A DNA stretch of 64,000 nt from Ancylomarina subtilis (GCF_004217115.1 NZ_SHKN01000001.1:2359781-2423780), one strand, 5' to 3'. Shown: positions 56,012 to 64,000, numbered from the stretch's first letter. Numbers and translations are program-made. The notes: generated by a model not told the origin, from the sequence alone.

Positions 56012-56641
56012 ATGCATATTGCTGTTGCAGGAAATATTGGGGCTGGCAAAACGACTTTAGCCGGTTTGCTTTCGAAACACTATGGATGGGAAGCTCACTT
56101 TGAGGATGTTGATGAAAACCCATATTTAAATGATTTTTACGAGGATATGCAGCGTTGGTCCTTTGCACTGCAAATTCATTTTTTAAACTCACGTTTCAAT
56201 CAGGTTTTAGCCCTACGCCAATCGGGGAAAAAAATTATTCAAGATAGAACCATCTACGAAGATGCTCATATTTTTGCGCCAAACCTACATGCGATGAACT
56301 TGATGCCTGAAAGAGACTTTCACAACTACAAAGCACTTTTTGAGGTGATGAGTGGTTTGATTCAGGCGCCGGATTTGCTCATCTATCTTCGAGCTTCAAT
56401 TCCGACCTTGGTTGAGCATATTCAAGACAGAGGAAGGGATTATGAAGAAACCATTCGGTTAGATTATCTAAAACGTCTTAACGAACGCTATGAGGCTTGG
56501 ATTTCGAGCTATGACAAAGGCAAATTGTTAATTATCGATGTTGATAATATTGATTTTCTTGGAAATCCGAAAGATTTAAATGAAGTTATCACTAAGATTG
56601 ATGCCAATCTTCACGGGCTTTTCGCCGATAATTTAGTTTAA
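56012..56641 (+). CDS. Deoxynucleoside kinase 1
   Basis: A 209-residue kinase of the dNK/dCK/dGK family that phosphorylates deoxynucleosides for salvage. The P-loop GNIGAGKTT spans about residues 7-15; DRTIYED contains the DR(S/T) substrate motif and RGRDYEETI is the LID arginine region. The start at 56012 (MHIAVAGNIG) is chosen because it aligns with the downstream copy; a TTG at 55979 would only add 11 residues. The second copy begins 73 bases later and the two align without gaps for about 204 residues, so they arose by tandem duplication. Confidence 0.92.
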   Translation: MHIAVAGNIGAGKTTLAGLLSKHYGWEAHFEDVDENPYLNDFYEDMQRWSFALQIHFLNSRFNQVLALRQSGKKIIQDRTIYEDAHIFAPNLHAMNLMPERDFHNYKALFEVMSGLIQAPDLLIYLRASIPTLVEHIQDRGRDYEETIRLDYLKRLNERYEAWISSYDKGKLLIIDVDNIDFLGNPKDLNEVITKIDANLHGLFADNLV

Positions 56642-56714
56642 ACATTCTTTTGCATCTCAAACTGCAAATTTTATCCGATACTTATCGGAATCACACTCAG
56701 AAAAAAATATCGCT

Positions 56715-57329
56715 ATGCATATCGCAATTGCTGGAAATATAGGCTCAGGAAAAACCACACTTACAGAACTTCTTGCCAAACAATACGGTTGGGAAGCCCA
56801 CTTCGAAGATGTTGACGAAAATCCATATTTGAACGATTTTTACGACGACATGCAACGTTGGTCGTTCAATCTTCAAATCTATTTCCTGAAGAGTCGTTTT
56901 ACACAAATCATGGATATTCGAAAATCAGGGCGCAATATCATTCAGGATAGAACCATTTATGAAGATGCTCAGATTTTTGCACCCAACTTATTTGATATGG
57001 GCTTAATGAGCGAACGCGATTTTGAAAACTACGCTAAGCTTTTCAAACTAATGGGCTCAATGATTCAGGCTCCTGACTTGTTAATCTACCTGCGTTCTTC
57101 AGTTCCAACTCTTGTTGATCAAATTCAAAAAAGAGGCCGGGAATACGAAGAAACTATTCGCCTGGATTACCTTAAAAACCTGAATAACCGATACGAGAAC
57201 TGGATTAAAGAATATAACAGCGGGAAGTTACTCATTGTTGATGCTGATAATATCGATTTTCTAAAAAATCCGAACGATCTGAACGCCATCATGGATCAGG
57301 TTGAGGCTCAAATTCACGGCCTATTTTAA
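56715..57329 (+). CDS. Deoxynucleoside kinase 2
   Basis: A 204-residue paralogue of the preceding gene, with P-loop GNIGSGKTT, EDVDENPYLNDFY, QDRTIYEDAQ and RGREYEETIR. About two thirds or more of residues are identical by eye to copy 1; the differences cluster in a few short stretches (for example around residues 68-75 and 92-110) that could change base preference. In Lactobacillus, adjacent dAK/dGK genes make a heterodimer, which offers a model, but here dimerisation is only inferred. It ends 20 bases before a strong terminator. Confidence 0.92.
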   Translation: MHIAIAGNIGSGKTTLTELLAKQYGWEAHFEDVDENPYLNDFYDDMQRWSFNLQIYFLKSRFTQIMDIRKSGRNIIQDRTIYEDAQIFAPNLFDMGLMSERDFENYAKLFKLMGSMIQAPDLLIYLRSSVPTLVDQIQKRGREYEETIRLDYLKNLNNRYENWIKEYNSGKLLIVDADNIDFLKNPNDLNAIMDQVEAQIHGLF

Positions 57330-57348
57330 AAAGAATTATACAAAACAC

Positions 57349-57388
57349 AAAAGCTTCAAAACCGCACAGCAGGGATTTGAAGCTTTTT
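57349..57388. terminator. Bidirectional terminator between dNK2 and recO
   Basis: Stem aaaagcttcaaa/tttgaagctttt (57349-57360/57376-57387) with flanking A and T tracts. Confidence 0.8.
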
Positions 57389-57409
57389 ATATTTTAGCTA
57401 CAGGTCTAA

Positions 57410-58138
57410 CTATAAATCATTTAGATCTTCAAATACGGAGAGTGATTTTAACTTGGTAAAACCAGGACTATGCAAGGCATAAATATTTAAAATTCCCCTC
57501 AACAACAATTTCAGTTCTTCTGAAGATAAATCAATCTGATCAAGCAAACTAAGCTGCGTTTGCAAAAGCTGGTGAAAAGAATAGCTCACATTCCGATCCA
57601 AACAATGGGCATGCCTATTTTCAAGAGAAACAAACACCGCATTATCCAAATCGAAAAACGGGTTCAGTTCTGACCAATTGTCGTGTGGATAAAAACCTAA
57701 AAAACGGGTCAGGTTTAATAAAAAATTGAGATGATAAGCTCTGGGGATTTCATCAACCTGAAGCAAATAAGTAATGTGATGTGCTAAAAAATCAAACAAC
57801 TGAGTATCGCACTCCTCTTCTTTGAGAACTTTAGATAAAACTTCTGCCAGGAATAATACCAAAGGATTCTTGTGTGCATCAAAGTTTAAGTGAAGCGTTG
57901 TTTCAGAAAACTGTGCCTCCTTGATCATTTGCAAGTTCTTCCCATCCCGGTGAGACACATTCATATCCAACAAAAAAAGAGGTTGAAAGAGATTGAGTTT
58001 CGTTCTTGATTTCTTCGATCTGCCTCCCTTTATCATATAGCTTTGCCTCCCGAATTTTTCGGTATAAGCATGTACAATAAGGCTCGTATCACCGTATTTT
58101 ACACAGGCTAATATAATGGCTCTAGTTTTATGAAGCAT
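57410..58138 (-). CDS. recO: DNA repair protein RecO
   Basis: A 242-residue protein acting with RecR/RecF to load RecA on SSB-coated DNA. The N-terminal OB fold (KTRAIILACVKYGDTSLIVHAYTEKFGRQSYM split over the first 35 residues) and the following helical domain fit RecO. The zinc-binding cysteines of some RecO proteins are not evident, as in other Bacteroidota forms. It is monocistronic on the minus strand. Confidence 0.9.
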   Translation of the reverse strand: MLHKTRAIILACVKYGDTSLIVHAYTEKFGRQSYMIKGGRSKKSRTKLNLFQPLFLLDMNVSHRDGKNLQMIKEAQFSETTLHLNFDAHKNPLVLFLAEVLSKVLKEEECDTQLFDFLAHHITYLLQVDEIPRAYHLNFLLNLTRFLGFYPHDNWSELNPFFDLDNAVFVSLENRHAHCLDRNVSYSFHQLLQTQLSLLDQIDLSSEELKLLLRGILNIYALHSPGFTKLKSLSVFEDLNDL

Positions 58139-58295
58139 TGTTTAAAAAGAGATTCAGGATTTTCGAAAACTATAAATAACACATAGTTCTTATTTAAAAC
58201 TAAAACTTTAAATAATACCATGTAAACAATATTCAATCAACATCTAAAAACCAATCAAAAACATCTCGATATCAAATGGTTTCTGTAGGTCCTTT

Positions 58296-58874
58296 TTAAT
58301 ATTGCTTAAGCAAATATTCAACTAATTTACGTACTGCGTTACCTCTGTGGCTTATCTTATTTTTATCAGAAAGAGACATTTCGGCAAAAGAAACATCAAA
58401 TGAGTTCGGTTGAAATATTGGATCGTAACCAAAGCCATCTGTCCCTTTTTCTTCAAATAAAATCTGACCATTTACAATACCTTCAAATTGCTTTTCCTCT
58501 CCATCAATAATCAAAGAGATCACCGTTCTGAATCGAGCTGCTCGTTCATCAATACCTTCAAGTTTATCCAAGACCTTTCTCATATTATCTTTTGATGAGC
58601 GTGAACTGCCGGCATAACGTGCAGAATAAACCCCTGGTTCATTATTCAACGCACCAACTTCCAAACCTGTATCATCTGCAAAACAATTTAATCCAAATTT
58701 CTCATAAATGTAATGAGCCTTCTGGCTGGCATTCTCTTCAAGCGTTTCATGATCCTCAGGAATTTCATCCTGACAATTGATGTCCGATAAACTTAAAACT
58801 TGAAATTCATCTCCAAGCATATTTTGAATCTCAGTAAGTTTGTGTTGATTGTTTGTTGCAAATACAAGCTTCAT
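58296..58874 (-). CDS. rdgB: Non-canonical purine NTP pyrophosphatase RdgB/HAM1
   Basis: A 192-residue house-cleaning enzyme hydrolysing ITP, dITP and XTP to monophosphates. FATNNQHKLTEI at the N-terminus, FADDTGLEVGALNNEPGVYSARYAG (its core FADDTGLEV at about residue 65) and GFGYDPIFQP plus SHRGNAVRKL near the C-terminus are family motifs. It lies upstream of recO, 157 bases away. Confidence 0.94.
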   Translation of the reverse strand: MKLVFATNNQHKLTEIQNMLGDEFQVLSLSDINCQDEIPEDHETLEENASQKAHYIYEKFGLNCFADDTGLEVGALNNEPGVYSARYAGSSRSSKDNMRKVLDKLEGIDERAARFRTVISLIIDGEEKQFEGIVNGQILFEEKGTDGFGYDPIFQPNSFDVSFAEMSLSDKNKISHRGNAVRKLVEYLLKQY

Positions 58875-58915
58875 CTGTAATTATTTTAAATTTTCGTGCT
58901 GTTTCTAATCTACCT

Positions 58916-58944
58916 CAAAGATAATGGCATTCTTCAAAAATCAA
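58916..58944 (-). promoter_or_regulatory. Putative promoter of rdgB (TTG-N18-TATCTTTG)
   Basis: Minus-strand exact TAnnTTTG (58916-58923) with TTG 18 bases upstream; 42 bases before the ATG. Confidence 0.5.
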
Positions 58945-58998
58945 GTCTTTTAGCGAAGTCTTAAATCTGAATTCAAATAAAAACAGTTTGGCTTTAAA

Positions 58999-59031
58999 CA
59001 AAAAAAATCCCAACTCAAAAGAATGGGATTT
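58999..59031 (-). terminator. Terminator of universal stress protein gene 1
   Basis: Eight-base stem aaatccca/tgggattt (59005-59012/59024-59031), then a T-run on the minus strand. Confidence 0.7.
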
Positions 59032-59051
59032 AATCAACTTACATTAAAAGT

Positions 59052-59876
59052 TTATTTAAAAGGCATATACTTCCACAAACCCGGTGTCGGTGTTATGCAC
59101 ATAACAGGTATTTTTTCGCTATTCGCAATCAAATAATGACTTTTAGGAGTTGTAAAGAAACTCCTGTAATCCCCTTCTTTTTTTGTTAAATTCAGAATCA
59201 AATCAACGCCAAATTTTCGGGAAAAATTAACAATTGAGTTATTAAAATCATAGATACTGAAACATTCCGTATCAAAATCAATTTTCTCATTATTTAAGAA
59301 ATTCTTTGCAAAGGCAACATTGCTAAATATCTTCTTATTCTGTCCGGATTCCTCAAATTCGGGGTATGCCAAATAAACCTTAAGGTGCATATATCTGGAT
59401 AAGAATGAAATCCACCTCAATAAAAGTTTACTTTCCTTTCTTTGATCTATAGGACAAACCAGAGAAAATGTACTTCTGGGATACTTGGGTTTTTGAACCA
59501 CAACAGATGGGATAACCGCTCCGGAAAGAACATTTAATATATTGGTCCCAATATATTTCTTAATGCCTTTAAACCCGTCAATCCCAACAAAAATCATTGC
59601 CGCTTGATTTTTATCAGCAGCTTTCTTTAAGCCTGAATGAAAACTTCCGACTTCAACAATAGTACGAACCTGTTTCCCTTTTTTTTCCAAAACATCGGCA
59701 GCAATAGCGTCTAATTTACTTTTAGTCTCTTTAACTAGAGATTTCTTTTTAACAACATAAATCAAACAAATATCGAGCTTACTTTGCGACGAATAAAACA
59801 AAGCATGATCCAAAGCATACTCAGATACTCCCTTAAAATCCCATGGTACGAATATTGTTTTTCCGTCTTCTATCAT
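59052..59876 (-). CDS. Universal stress protein, two-domain form 1
   Basis: A 274-residue UspA-family protein. Residues about 5-135 form a full Usp domain, with an ATP-binding-like GIDGFKGIKKYIGTN near residue 98-112. The second half (about 140-274) resembles another, diverged Usp domain without a clear nucleotide motif. The protein is cytosolic. A similar gene is 297 bases upstream on the same strand. Role in stress survival is by family only. Confidence 0.85.
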   Translation of the reverse strand: MIEDGKTIFVPWDFKGVSEYALDHALFYSSQSKLDICLIYVVKKKSLVKETKSKLDAIAADVLEKKGKQVRTIVEVGSFHSGLKKAADKNQAAMIFVGIDGFKGIKKYIGTNILNVLSGAVIPSVVVQKPKYPRSTFSLVCPIDQRKESKLLLRWISFLSRYMHLKVYLAYPEFEESGQNKKIFSNVAFAKNFLNNEKIDFDTECFSIYDFNNSIVNFSRKFGVDLILNLTKKEGDYRSFFTTPKSHYLIANSEKIPVMCITPTPGLWKYMPFK

Positions 59877-60173
59877 TTTTTTTGTTTTGATAATTTAACT
59901 TGAAGAAACTCTAATCTACACACACGTTCATATGACAAATTGACTTAAAACTGCCTATTATTAGGCAAAACAATTATACACAATCCACACTTATGCATAG
60001 AAGTTGACCAGCATAAATCTAACAAAACAAAAATGAATTTCAAAAGATAAAATTAATCTTATGCATTAAATAACAGCCACAAATACTCTCATAATTAAAA
60101 CATACAGCCTTATTGCAAAAGAAAAAGGATTATGATTCTATAATCATAATCCAATGCTAATTAAGAGTCGATC
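59877..60173. other. Intergenic region between two Usp genes
   Basis: No gene is seen. It holds the terminator of the upstream Usp gene (60121-60152) and a perfect 6-bp palindrome tgccta/taggca at 59952-59967 with a 4-base loop, which might be a regulator site for the downstream Usp gene. Confidence 0.45.
60121..60152 (-). terminator. Terminator of universal stress protein gene 2
   Basis: Perfect 11-bp stem 60127-60137/60142-60152 with a 4-base loop, followed on the minus strand by T residues. Confidence 0.82.
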
Positions 60174-60998
60174 TTATTTATATCCCCCATACAACCACAC
60201 GTCTTTACGAGGACTGACACACAGTACAGGAATTTTCTCTTTATTGGCCAGTAAGTACTGAATTTTATCTGTAAAAAAGAAGTTCTGGACCTTCTGTCGT
60301 CGATTTGTGATGGTTAAAATCAGATCTGCATGTTTGTCTTTGGCGTATTTAATAATTGCTTTATTAAATCCTTTCGAATCCAATTTCACTTCCTCATAAA
60401 TCATCCTGTAATCCCTCAAATAATTTTTAGAAAAATTAATATTGGCCCTTGTTTTTATTTTTTTTGTTGGGGTTGCATATTCCGGATAAACCAAAGAAAT
60501 ATTAGCTCCAAATATTCTGGCCAAATAAGTCACCCAATACAAAACCTCTTTGCATTCTTTACGCGAATCTATTGGGCAAACCAGGGTGAACTTGTGATGC
60601 TTTTCTAAGGGTGCCTGCACTACAACAAACGGAATAACCGAATTCGCTATAGTTTTCAAAACGTGACTACCAACATAATTCTGAATGCCTTTCACTCCCT
60701 GAGTCCCAATAAATACAACCGCCGCTGATATCTCTCTTGCGGCTGCTTTTAAACCGGATGAAACACTTCCAACTCGAAGCATCATATCAACTCGTTTACC
60801 TGTTTTTTGATATATTTGATCAACTTCTTTCTGCAATTCGATTTCCATCTTTGCAAGATCAGATTGCCACCTCACAATATGTACCAAACAAACTTTCATA
60901 GTCGTTTGATAGGCATAAAATAAGGCATGATCTAAAGCAAGTTTAGAATATTCAGAAAAATCCCAACCAACCACTATCGCTTTCCCTCTCTCTTTCAT
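60174..60998 (-). CDS. Universal stress protein, two-domain form 2
   Basis: A 274-residue paralogue of the next Usp gene, with the same two-domain layout: GWDFSEYSKLALDHALFYA at the start, GTQGVKGIQNYVGSH in the first domain, and a diverged second domain beginning FTLVCPIDSRKECKE. The start at 60998 (MKERGKAIVV) is preferred to one nine codons upstream. Both copies end with a similar Pro-containing tail and a WxY/YxP finish. It has a separate terminator and a possible promoter, so each copy is independently expressed. Confidence 0.85.
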   Translation of the reverse strand: MKERGKAIVVGWDFSEYSKLALDHALFYAYQTTMKVCLVHIVRWQSDLAKMEIELQKEVDQIYQKTGKRVDMMLRVGSVSSGLKAAAREISAAVVFIGTQGVKGIQNYVGSHVLKTIANSVIPFVVVQAPLEKHHKFTLVCPIDSRKECKEVLYWVTYLARIFGANISLVYPEYATPTKKIKTRANINFSKNYLRDYRMIYEEVKLDSKGFNKAIIKYAKDKHADLILTITNRRQKVQNFFFTDKIQYLLANKEKIPVLCVSPRKDVWLYGGYK

Positions 60999-61040
60999 AT
61001 CAGTAGGATTTAATGTTTTTATCAATTAAAAAACCTAACT

Positions 61041-61070
61041 TAAAGATACCAAAGAAGGGTTCTCCCCAAA
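61041..61070 (-). promoter_or_regulatory. Putative promoter of Usp 2 (TTTG-N18-TATCTTTA)
   Basis: Minus-strand TTTG (61067-61070) and TATCTTTA (61041-61048; one mismatch to TAnnTTTG), spaced by 18 bases, 43 bases before the preferred start. It supports the shorter start. Confidence 0.45.
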
Positions 61071-61385
61071 TTTCTATCTATTCAAAAATCAATTTGTTTC
61101 AACCCCTCAACATCTCCCCTAAGCTCTGATATATAATTTACTAAGACTCCTCCGGTTTCCAAAGAACATTTTGACGACGAAATAGAGATTTAGCCCCAAT
61201 CGATCCATTCAATCCATAACAGATTAGCTTAAAAGCGAAGAGTCCCACTGAATATAGGATACTTCGGCTCTCCCTTACTTTTAATGATGCAGCATAAAAG
61301 TAAAAATCTGATTTTGATGAATCTCGAATTTTGCTTTCCAAATCCATTCACTTAAGAATAATAAAGCTTTTGAAAAAAAACTTTC

Positions 61386-61393
61386 TAATTTTG
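61386..61393 (+). promoter_or_regulatory. -7 element (TAATTTTG) upstream of the GT9 gene
   Basis: Exact TAnnTTTG, 26 bases before the ATG. The nearest TTTG is 13 bases upstream, too close for a standard -33. Confidence 0.4.
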
Positions 61394-61418
61394 TCTTTCA
61401 AGATTAAAAAAAGAATCA

Positions 61419-62450
61419 ATGCCTAAAAAATTCCTCATTATTCGCTTCTCTTCTATTGGCGACATCATTCAATGTATGACTGTTGTTGATGGTATTAAAA
61501 ACCACTATCCTGATGCTGAAATTCACTGGATTGCCCGAAAAGATATGTCTTCGTTTTTAGCGATGGACAATCGCATCGATAAGATTTGGGGTTTCGACAG
61601 AAAAGCAGGTTTTAAAGGCCTGTGGAAGCAAGCTAAGGAATTAAAAAAGGAAAATTTCAATTACATATACGATGCCCATAGCAACATTCGCTCTATCGTC
61701 CTAAAAACTGTACTTGTACCTCGTTGGAAGAGGTGGTTCGGCATCGGGCCTGACTATACGCTTCGTAGCAAAGACAGAATCAAACGCATTCTTCTGTTCA
61801 AATTTCGGATCGATAAATTCCCAATGCCATTCAGAGGCATGCTATCTTTTAGAAAACCTCTGCAAAAATGGGGAATTACGGACTTTTCTATCAACAAAAC
61901 AGATTGGTATTTCCCTGAGAATCTTAAAGAAAAAATTAACTCAAGTATTCTGAATTTTAAGGATCAGGATGATCGAAAACTAATTACACTTGTCCCTTCT
62001 GCGGCTTGGCCTATGAAACGCTGGCCAGTTGGGCATTGGCAGAAACTCATCTTAAATCTACCCGATTACAAGTTTATGATTTTGGCCGGGCCGGATGATT
62101 TATTTTGTAAAGAAATTCAAGACACAGCACCCGACCGGGTACTAAACCTTATGGGTAAGACTAATCTTTTGGAATCATGCTATTTGGTACAAAAATCCCA
62201 ACTGGTGATCTCCGGAGACACGGGTTTTCTTCATGCTGCAGATAAATTTGGCATCAAAGCCCTATCACTGATGGGACCAACAGCCTTTGGGTTTACAAGT
62301 GGTGATCAAATTAAAACCTTAGAAGTTGATCTTAAATGTCGCCCATGTACCAAAGATGGATCAGGTAAATGCTCGCAAGATGTTTATCAAAAATGCATGG
62401 TTGATATTTCTCCAGAATGGGTCGCCAGAGAAGCTTTAGAAATGATCTGA
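61419..62450 (+). CDS. Glycosyltransferase family 9 protein (heptosyltransferase-like)
   Basis: A 343-residue GT-B enzyme of the LPS heptosyltransferase family. It begins with FLIIRFSSIGDIIQCMTVV (first domain nucleotide fold). The second domain has LVPSAAWPMKRWP, ILAGPDD and the donor-binding ISGDTGFLHAADKFGIKALSLMGPT (core SGDTGFLHAA at about residue 267). GT9 enzymes add heptose or a related sugar to the lipopolysaccharide inner core. Cys-rich segment CRPCTKDGSGKCSQD is common near the end in this family. It is monocistronic. Confidence 0.92.
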   Translation: MPKKFLIIRFSSIGDIIQCMTVVDGIKNHYPDAEIHWIARKDMSSFLAMDNRIDKIWGFDRKAGFKGLWKQAKELKKENFNYIYDAHSNIRSIVLKTVLVPRWKRWFGIGPDYTLRSKDRIKRILLFKFRIDKFPMPFRGMLSFRKPLQKWGITDFSINKTDWYFPENLKEKINSSILNFKDQDDRKLITLVPSAAWPMKRWPVGHWQKLILNLPDYKFMILAGPDDLFCKEIQDTAPDRVLNLMGKTNLLESCYLVQKSQLVISGDTGFLHAADKFGIKALSLMGPTAFGFTSGDQIKTLEVDLKCRPCTKDGSGKCSQDVYQKCMVDISPEWVAREALEMI

Positions 62451-62470
62451 TTCAAAGAAAAAAAATTTTA

Positions 62471-62502
62471 AAAAGGCGTCATTTTAATTGACGCTTTTTT
62501 TT
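62471..62502 (+). terminator. Rho-independent terminator after the GT9 gene
   Basis: Stem around gcgtca/tgacgc (62471-62481/62489-62499, one G-T wobble) followed by a long T-run. Confidence 0.82.
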
Positions 62503-62529
62503 GTGCATCGAATTGAGAAAATGGGACAT

Positions 62530-62559
62530 AAAAAAAGCTCCGATTAAAAATCGAAGCTT
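62530..62559 (-). terminator. Terminator of tRNA-Gln
   Basis: Imperfect stem aagct-cgatt/aatcg-agctt (62535-62545/62549-62559) with a one-base internal loop, then T residues on the minus strand, starting 10 bases after the tRNA. Confidence 0.65.
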
Positions 62560-62568
62560 AAATATTGG

Positions 62569-62639
62569 TTGTCCCGTAAGGACTCGAACCTTAAATGCCT
62601 GGACCAAAACCAGGTGTGTTACCATTACACCACGGGACA
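62569..62639 (-). tRNA. tRNA-Gln (anticodon TTG)
   Basis: A 71-base cloverleaf: acceptor TGTCCCG/CGGGACA, D arm TGGTGTAATGGTAACAC region, anticodon stem CCTGG/CCAGG with loop TTTTGGT giving anticodon TTG, T arm with GGTTCGAGTCC, discriminator A. CCA is not encoded. Confidence 0.96.
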
Positions 62640-62669
62640 ATTCCGTCGCTCATTTTCCTTAGAGCACTG

Positions 62670-62699
62670 CAAATGTAAACATTTTTTTCATTGTGCAAA
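62670..62699 (-). promoter_or_regulatory. Promoter of tRNA-Gln (TTTG-N18-TACATTTG)
   Basis: Minus-strand exact TTTG (62696-62699) and TACATTTG (62670-62677), spacer 18. The -7 octamer is identical to that of tRNA-Leu. Confidence 0.65.
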
Positions 62700-62907
62700 T
62701 AAAAAAAATATTTTTTTCAAAGCTTAAGGATCTAGGTGCCTAAAAATGACTATTTTCAGAGCTTAAATATTTTTACAAACAAAGCATCCTATTTTCTTAA
62801 CTATACGAATGTGAGAAATTTCAATAGAAAATATGCCATCTTTGTTTGTTCTAAAATCAGAAAAAACAATAAAAGAACTCATCGTTCCAATAAATTTTTA
62901 ATAAAAT

Positions 62908-64000
62908 ATGTCGGGAAACAATAAACTATCGAATACAGATTATCGTCGGTATAACATTATTCTGGGCTGGTTAGCTTTTGCTATTGCTGCCATTACCTAT
63001 GCATTAACCATGGAGCCTTCTGCCAGTTTATGGGATTGTGGTGAATTTATCACAACGGCATATGGCCTGGAAGTTGGTCACCCACCGGGAGCACCACTCT
63101 TTATGATTATGGCTCGTTTCTTCGCATTATTCGCTCCCGAACCATCACAGGCGGCACTTATGGTCAATCTGATGTCTGCTTTGGCTTCTGCCTTCACCAT
63201 CATGTTTTTATTTTGGACCATCACCCACCTTGCCAAAAAGCTTTTTGTAAAAGAGGGTGAAATCAGCTTAGCAAATGGTGTTGCAGTACTCGGTGCAGGT
63301 ATGGTTGGTGCTCTGGCTTACACTTTTTCGGATACCTTCTGGTTTTCGGCTGTTGAAGGAGAGGTTTATGCCCTATCTTCTTTATTTACTGCCGTTGTGT
63401 TCTGGGCTATCCTAAAATGGGAGAATGTTGCCCATGAAAAATATGCCAATCGCTGGATTATTTTGATTGCCTATTTGATGGGACTTTCAATCGGGGTTCA
63501 CCTTCTGAATCTTTTGGCCATTCCAGCCATCGTCTTTGTTTACTATTTCAAAAAATATAAAACAACTCGAAACGGTGTGCTTACAGCCTTAGGCATCTCA
63601 CTCCTACTTTTGGGCTCAATCATGTATGGAATTATTCCTGGTGTTATAAAAGTTGCTGCCTGGTTCGAATTAGCTTTTGTTAATGGTATGGGAGCCCCTT
63701 TCAATACCGGGGTTATGATTTATGCCATTGCCATGATCGCTCTTGTGGTTTGGGCAATTAACTACTCAATCAAGCACAATAAGGTTATTTTAAACACCAT
63801 CGTCACTTCTTTTGTTGTGATCATGATTGGTTATTCTTCATTTGCCATGATTGTTATCCGTTCGTCGGCAAATCCTCCAATGGACGAAAATAATCCGGAC
63901 AACGTTTTTGCTCTTTTATCTTACTTAAACCGTGAGCAATATGGTGACAGACCTCTCGTTTTCGGCGAATATTACAATGCCCCTGTAAAAGATGTTAAGT
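62908..64000 (+). CDS. DUF2723/GT117 membrane protein, 3' truncated by the window edge
   Basis: The frame opens at ATG 62908 and stays open to the end, giving 364 codons; the gene continues beyond the window. The translation starts MSGNNKLSNTDYRRYN, followed by a membrane helix and the signature MEPSASLWDCGEFITTAYG, then VGHPPGAPLFMIMAR. This matches the DUF2723 (GT117) family, polytopic membrane proteins thought to be protein O-glycosyltransferases in Bacteroidota. At least eight helices are visible, and the large C-terminal soluble part would lie outside the window. The aspartate and glutamate in WDCGEF are likely catalytic, by analogy with PMT-type GT-C enzymes. Confidence 0.9.
   Translation, partial: MSGNNKLSNTDYRRYNIILGWLAFAIAAITYALTMEPSASLWDCGEFITTAYGLEVGHPPGAPLFMIMARFFALFAPEPSQAALMVNLMSALASAFTIMFLFWTITHLAKKLFVKEGEISLANGVAVLGAGMVGALAYTFSDTFWFSAVEGEVYALSSLFTAVVFWAILKWENVAHEKYANRWIILIAYLMGLSIGVHLLNLLAIPAIVFVYYFKKYKTTRNGVLTALGISLLLLGSIMYGIIPGVIKVAAWFELAFVNGMGAPFNTGVMIYAIAMIALVVWAINYSIKHNKVILNTIVTSFVVIMIGYSSFAMIVIRSSANPPMDENNPDNVFALLSYLNREQYGDRPLVFGEYYNAPVKDVK

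Larger units (their letters stand above)
60999..61418. other. Divergent intergenic region between Usp 2 and the GT9 gene
   Basis: A 420-base stretch. It contains a probable Usp promoter (61041-61070) and a -7 element of the GT9 gene (61386-61393). A 68-codon minus-strand reading frame (61141-61347) is open but has no family resemblance, so I do not call it a gene. Confidence 0.4.

Noticed and set aside
61141-61347. 68-codon minus-strand reading frame between Usp 2 and the GT9 gene
   Set aside because: No resemblance to any family, no signal peptide or helix pattern, and no promoter or terminator of its own. Could be a remnant, but the evidence is too weak to call.
62736-62924. 62-codon plus-strand reading frame before the DUF2723 gene
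   Set aside because: It runs through AT-rich intergenic DNA, is rich in Asn, Lys and Phe, and overlaps the start of the real DUF2723 gene in another frame.

Overview
The window is AT-rich bacterial chromosome that looks like a free-living Bacteroidota, probably close to Bacteroidales/Marinilabiliales; the genus cannot be read from the sequence. The evidence is lineage-typical genes (DUF3098, DUF4834, DUF5723, DUF2723/GT117, a single-chain GlyRS, a very short F1 epsilon subunit), genes without obvious Shine-Dalgarno sequences, and recurring promoter-like elements of the Bacteroidota type TTTG-N18-21-TAnnTTTG, which are especially clear before both tRNA genes, glyRS and the DHOD-like gene. There is no insertion sequence, phage gene, integrase, rRNA operon or CRISPR array. 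The gene order is mostly core chromosome with a few accessory operons.

Layout. 1-4.7 kb: the end of an RND/MMPL exporter, an ALDH7-type aldehyde dehydrogenase and an e(P4)-type lipoprotein acid phosphatase. 4.8-7.7 kb: an ECF sigma factor, a membrane protein with a duplicated N-terminal module (possible anti-sigma factor) and an outer-membrane barrel protein. 8-12.5 kb: a TPR sensor histidine kinase, dipeptidase E and an AspT/YidE-type transporter. 12.6-16 kb (minus): two envelope proteins related to LPP20, then recX and prmC. 16-18.5 kb: cardiolipin synthase and a carboxypeptidase-regulatory-like protein. 18.6-27.1 kb (minus): a DHOD-like protein, atpD-atpC, polyprenyl synthase, queA, truB, uppP, DUF3098 and ftsX.

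27.3-34.3 kb is an envelope glycopolymer region: a flippase, a TagD-like cytidylyltransferase, two CDP-glycerol glycerophosphotransferases and a YfhO membrane protein. This suggests a glycerol-phosphate-decorated surface polymer in a Gram-negative cell. 34.7-40.0 kb is a tight five-gene plus-strand operon: GNAT acetyltransferase, sodium:solute symporter, M20D amidohydrolase, an alanine-racemase-like enzyme and an ornithine-racemase-like enzyme. It looks like a dedicated uptake, deacylation and racemisation route for an amino acid or N-acyl amino acid, and is the best candidate here for an undescribed pathway.

40-53.4 kb: a secreted NUC endonuclease with a C-terminal Cys/His tail, tRNA-Leu, glyRS, DUF4834, an outer-membrane DUF5723 protein with a partner lipoprotein, a 920-residue membrane-anchored propeller protein, dusB, a LolC/E-like permease and rbfA. 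53.6-58.9 kb: a bacterial GH3-family acyl-amide synthetase with a small secreted partner, tandem deoxynucleoside kinases, recO and rdgB. 59-64 kb: two universal stress proteins, a GT9 glycosyltransferase, tRNA-Gln and the start of a DUF2723/GT117 membrane protein that runs off the window. Strong inverted repeats with T-tracts close many of the transcription units.
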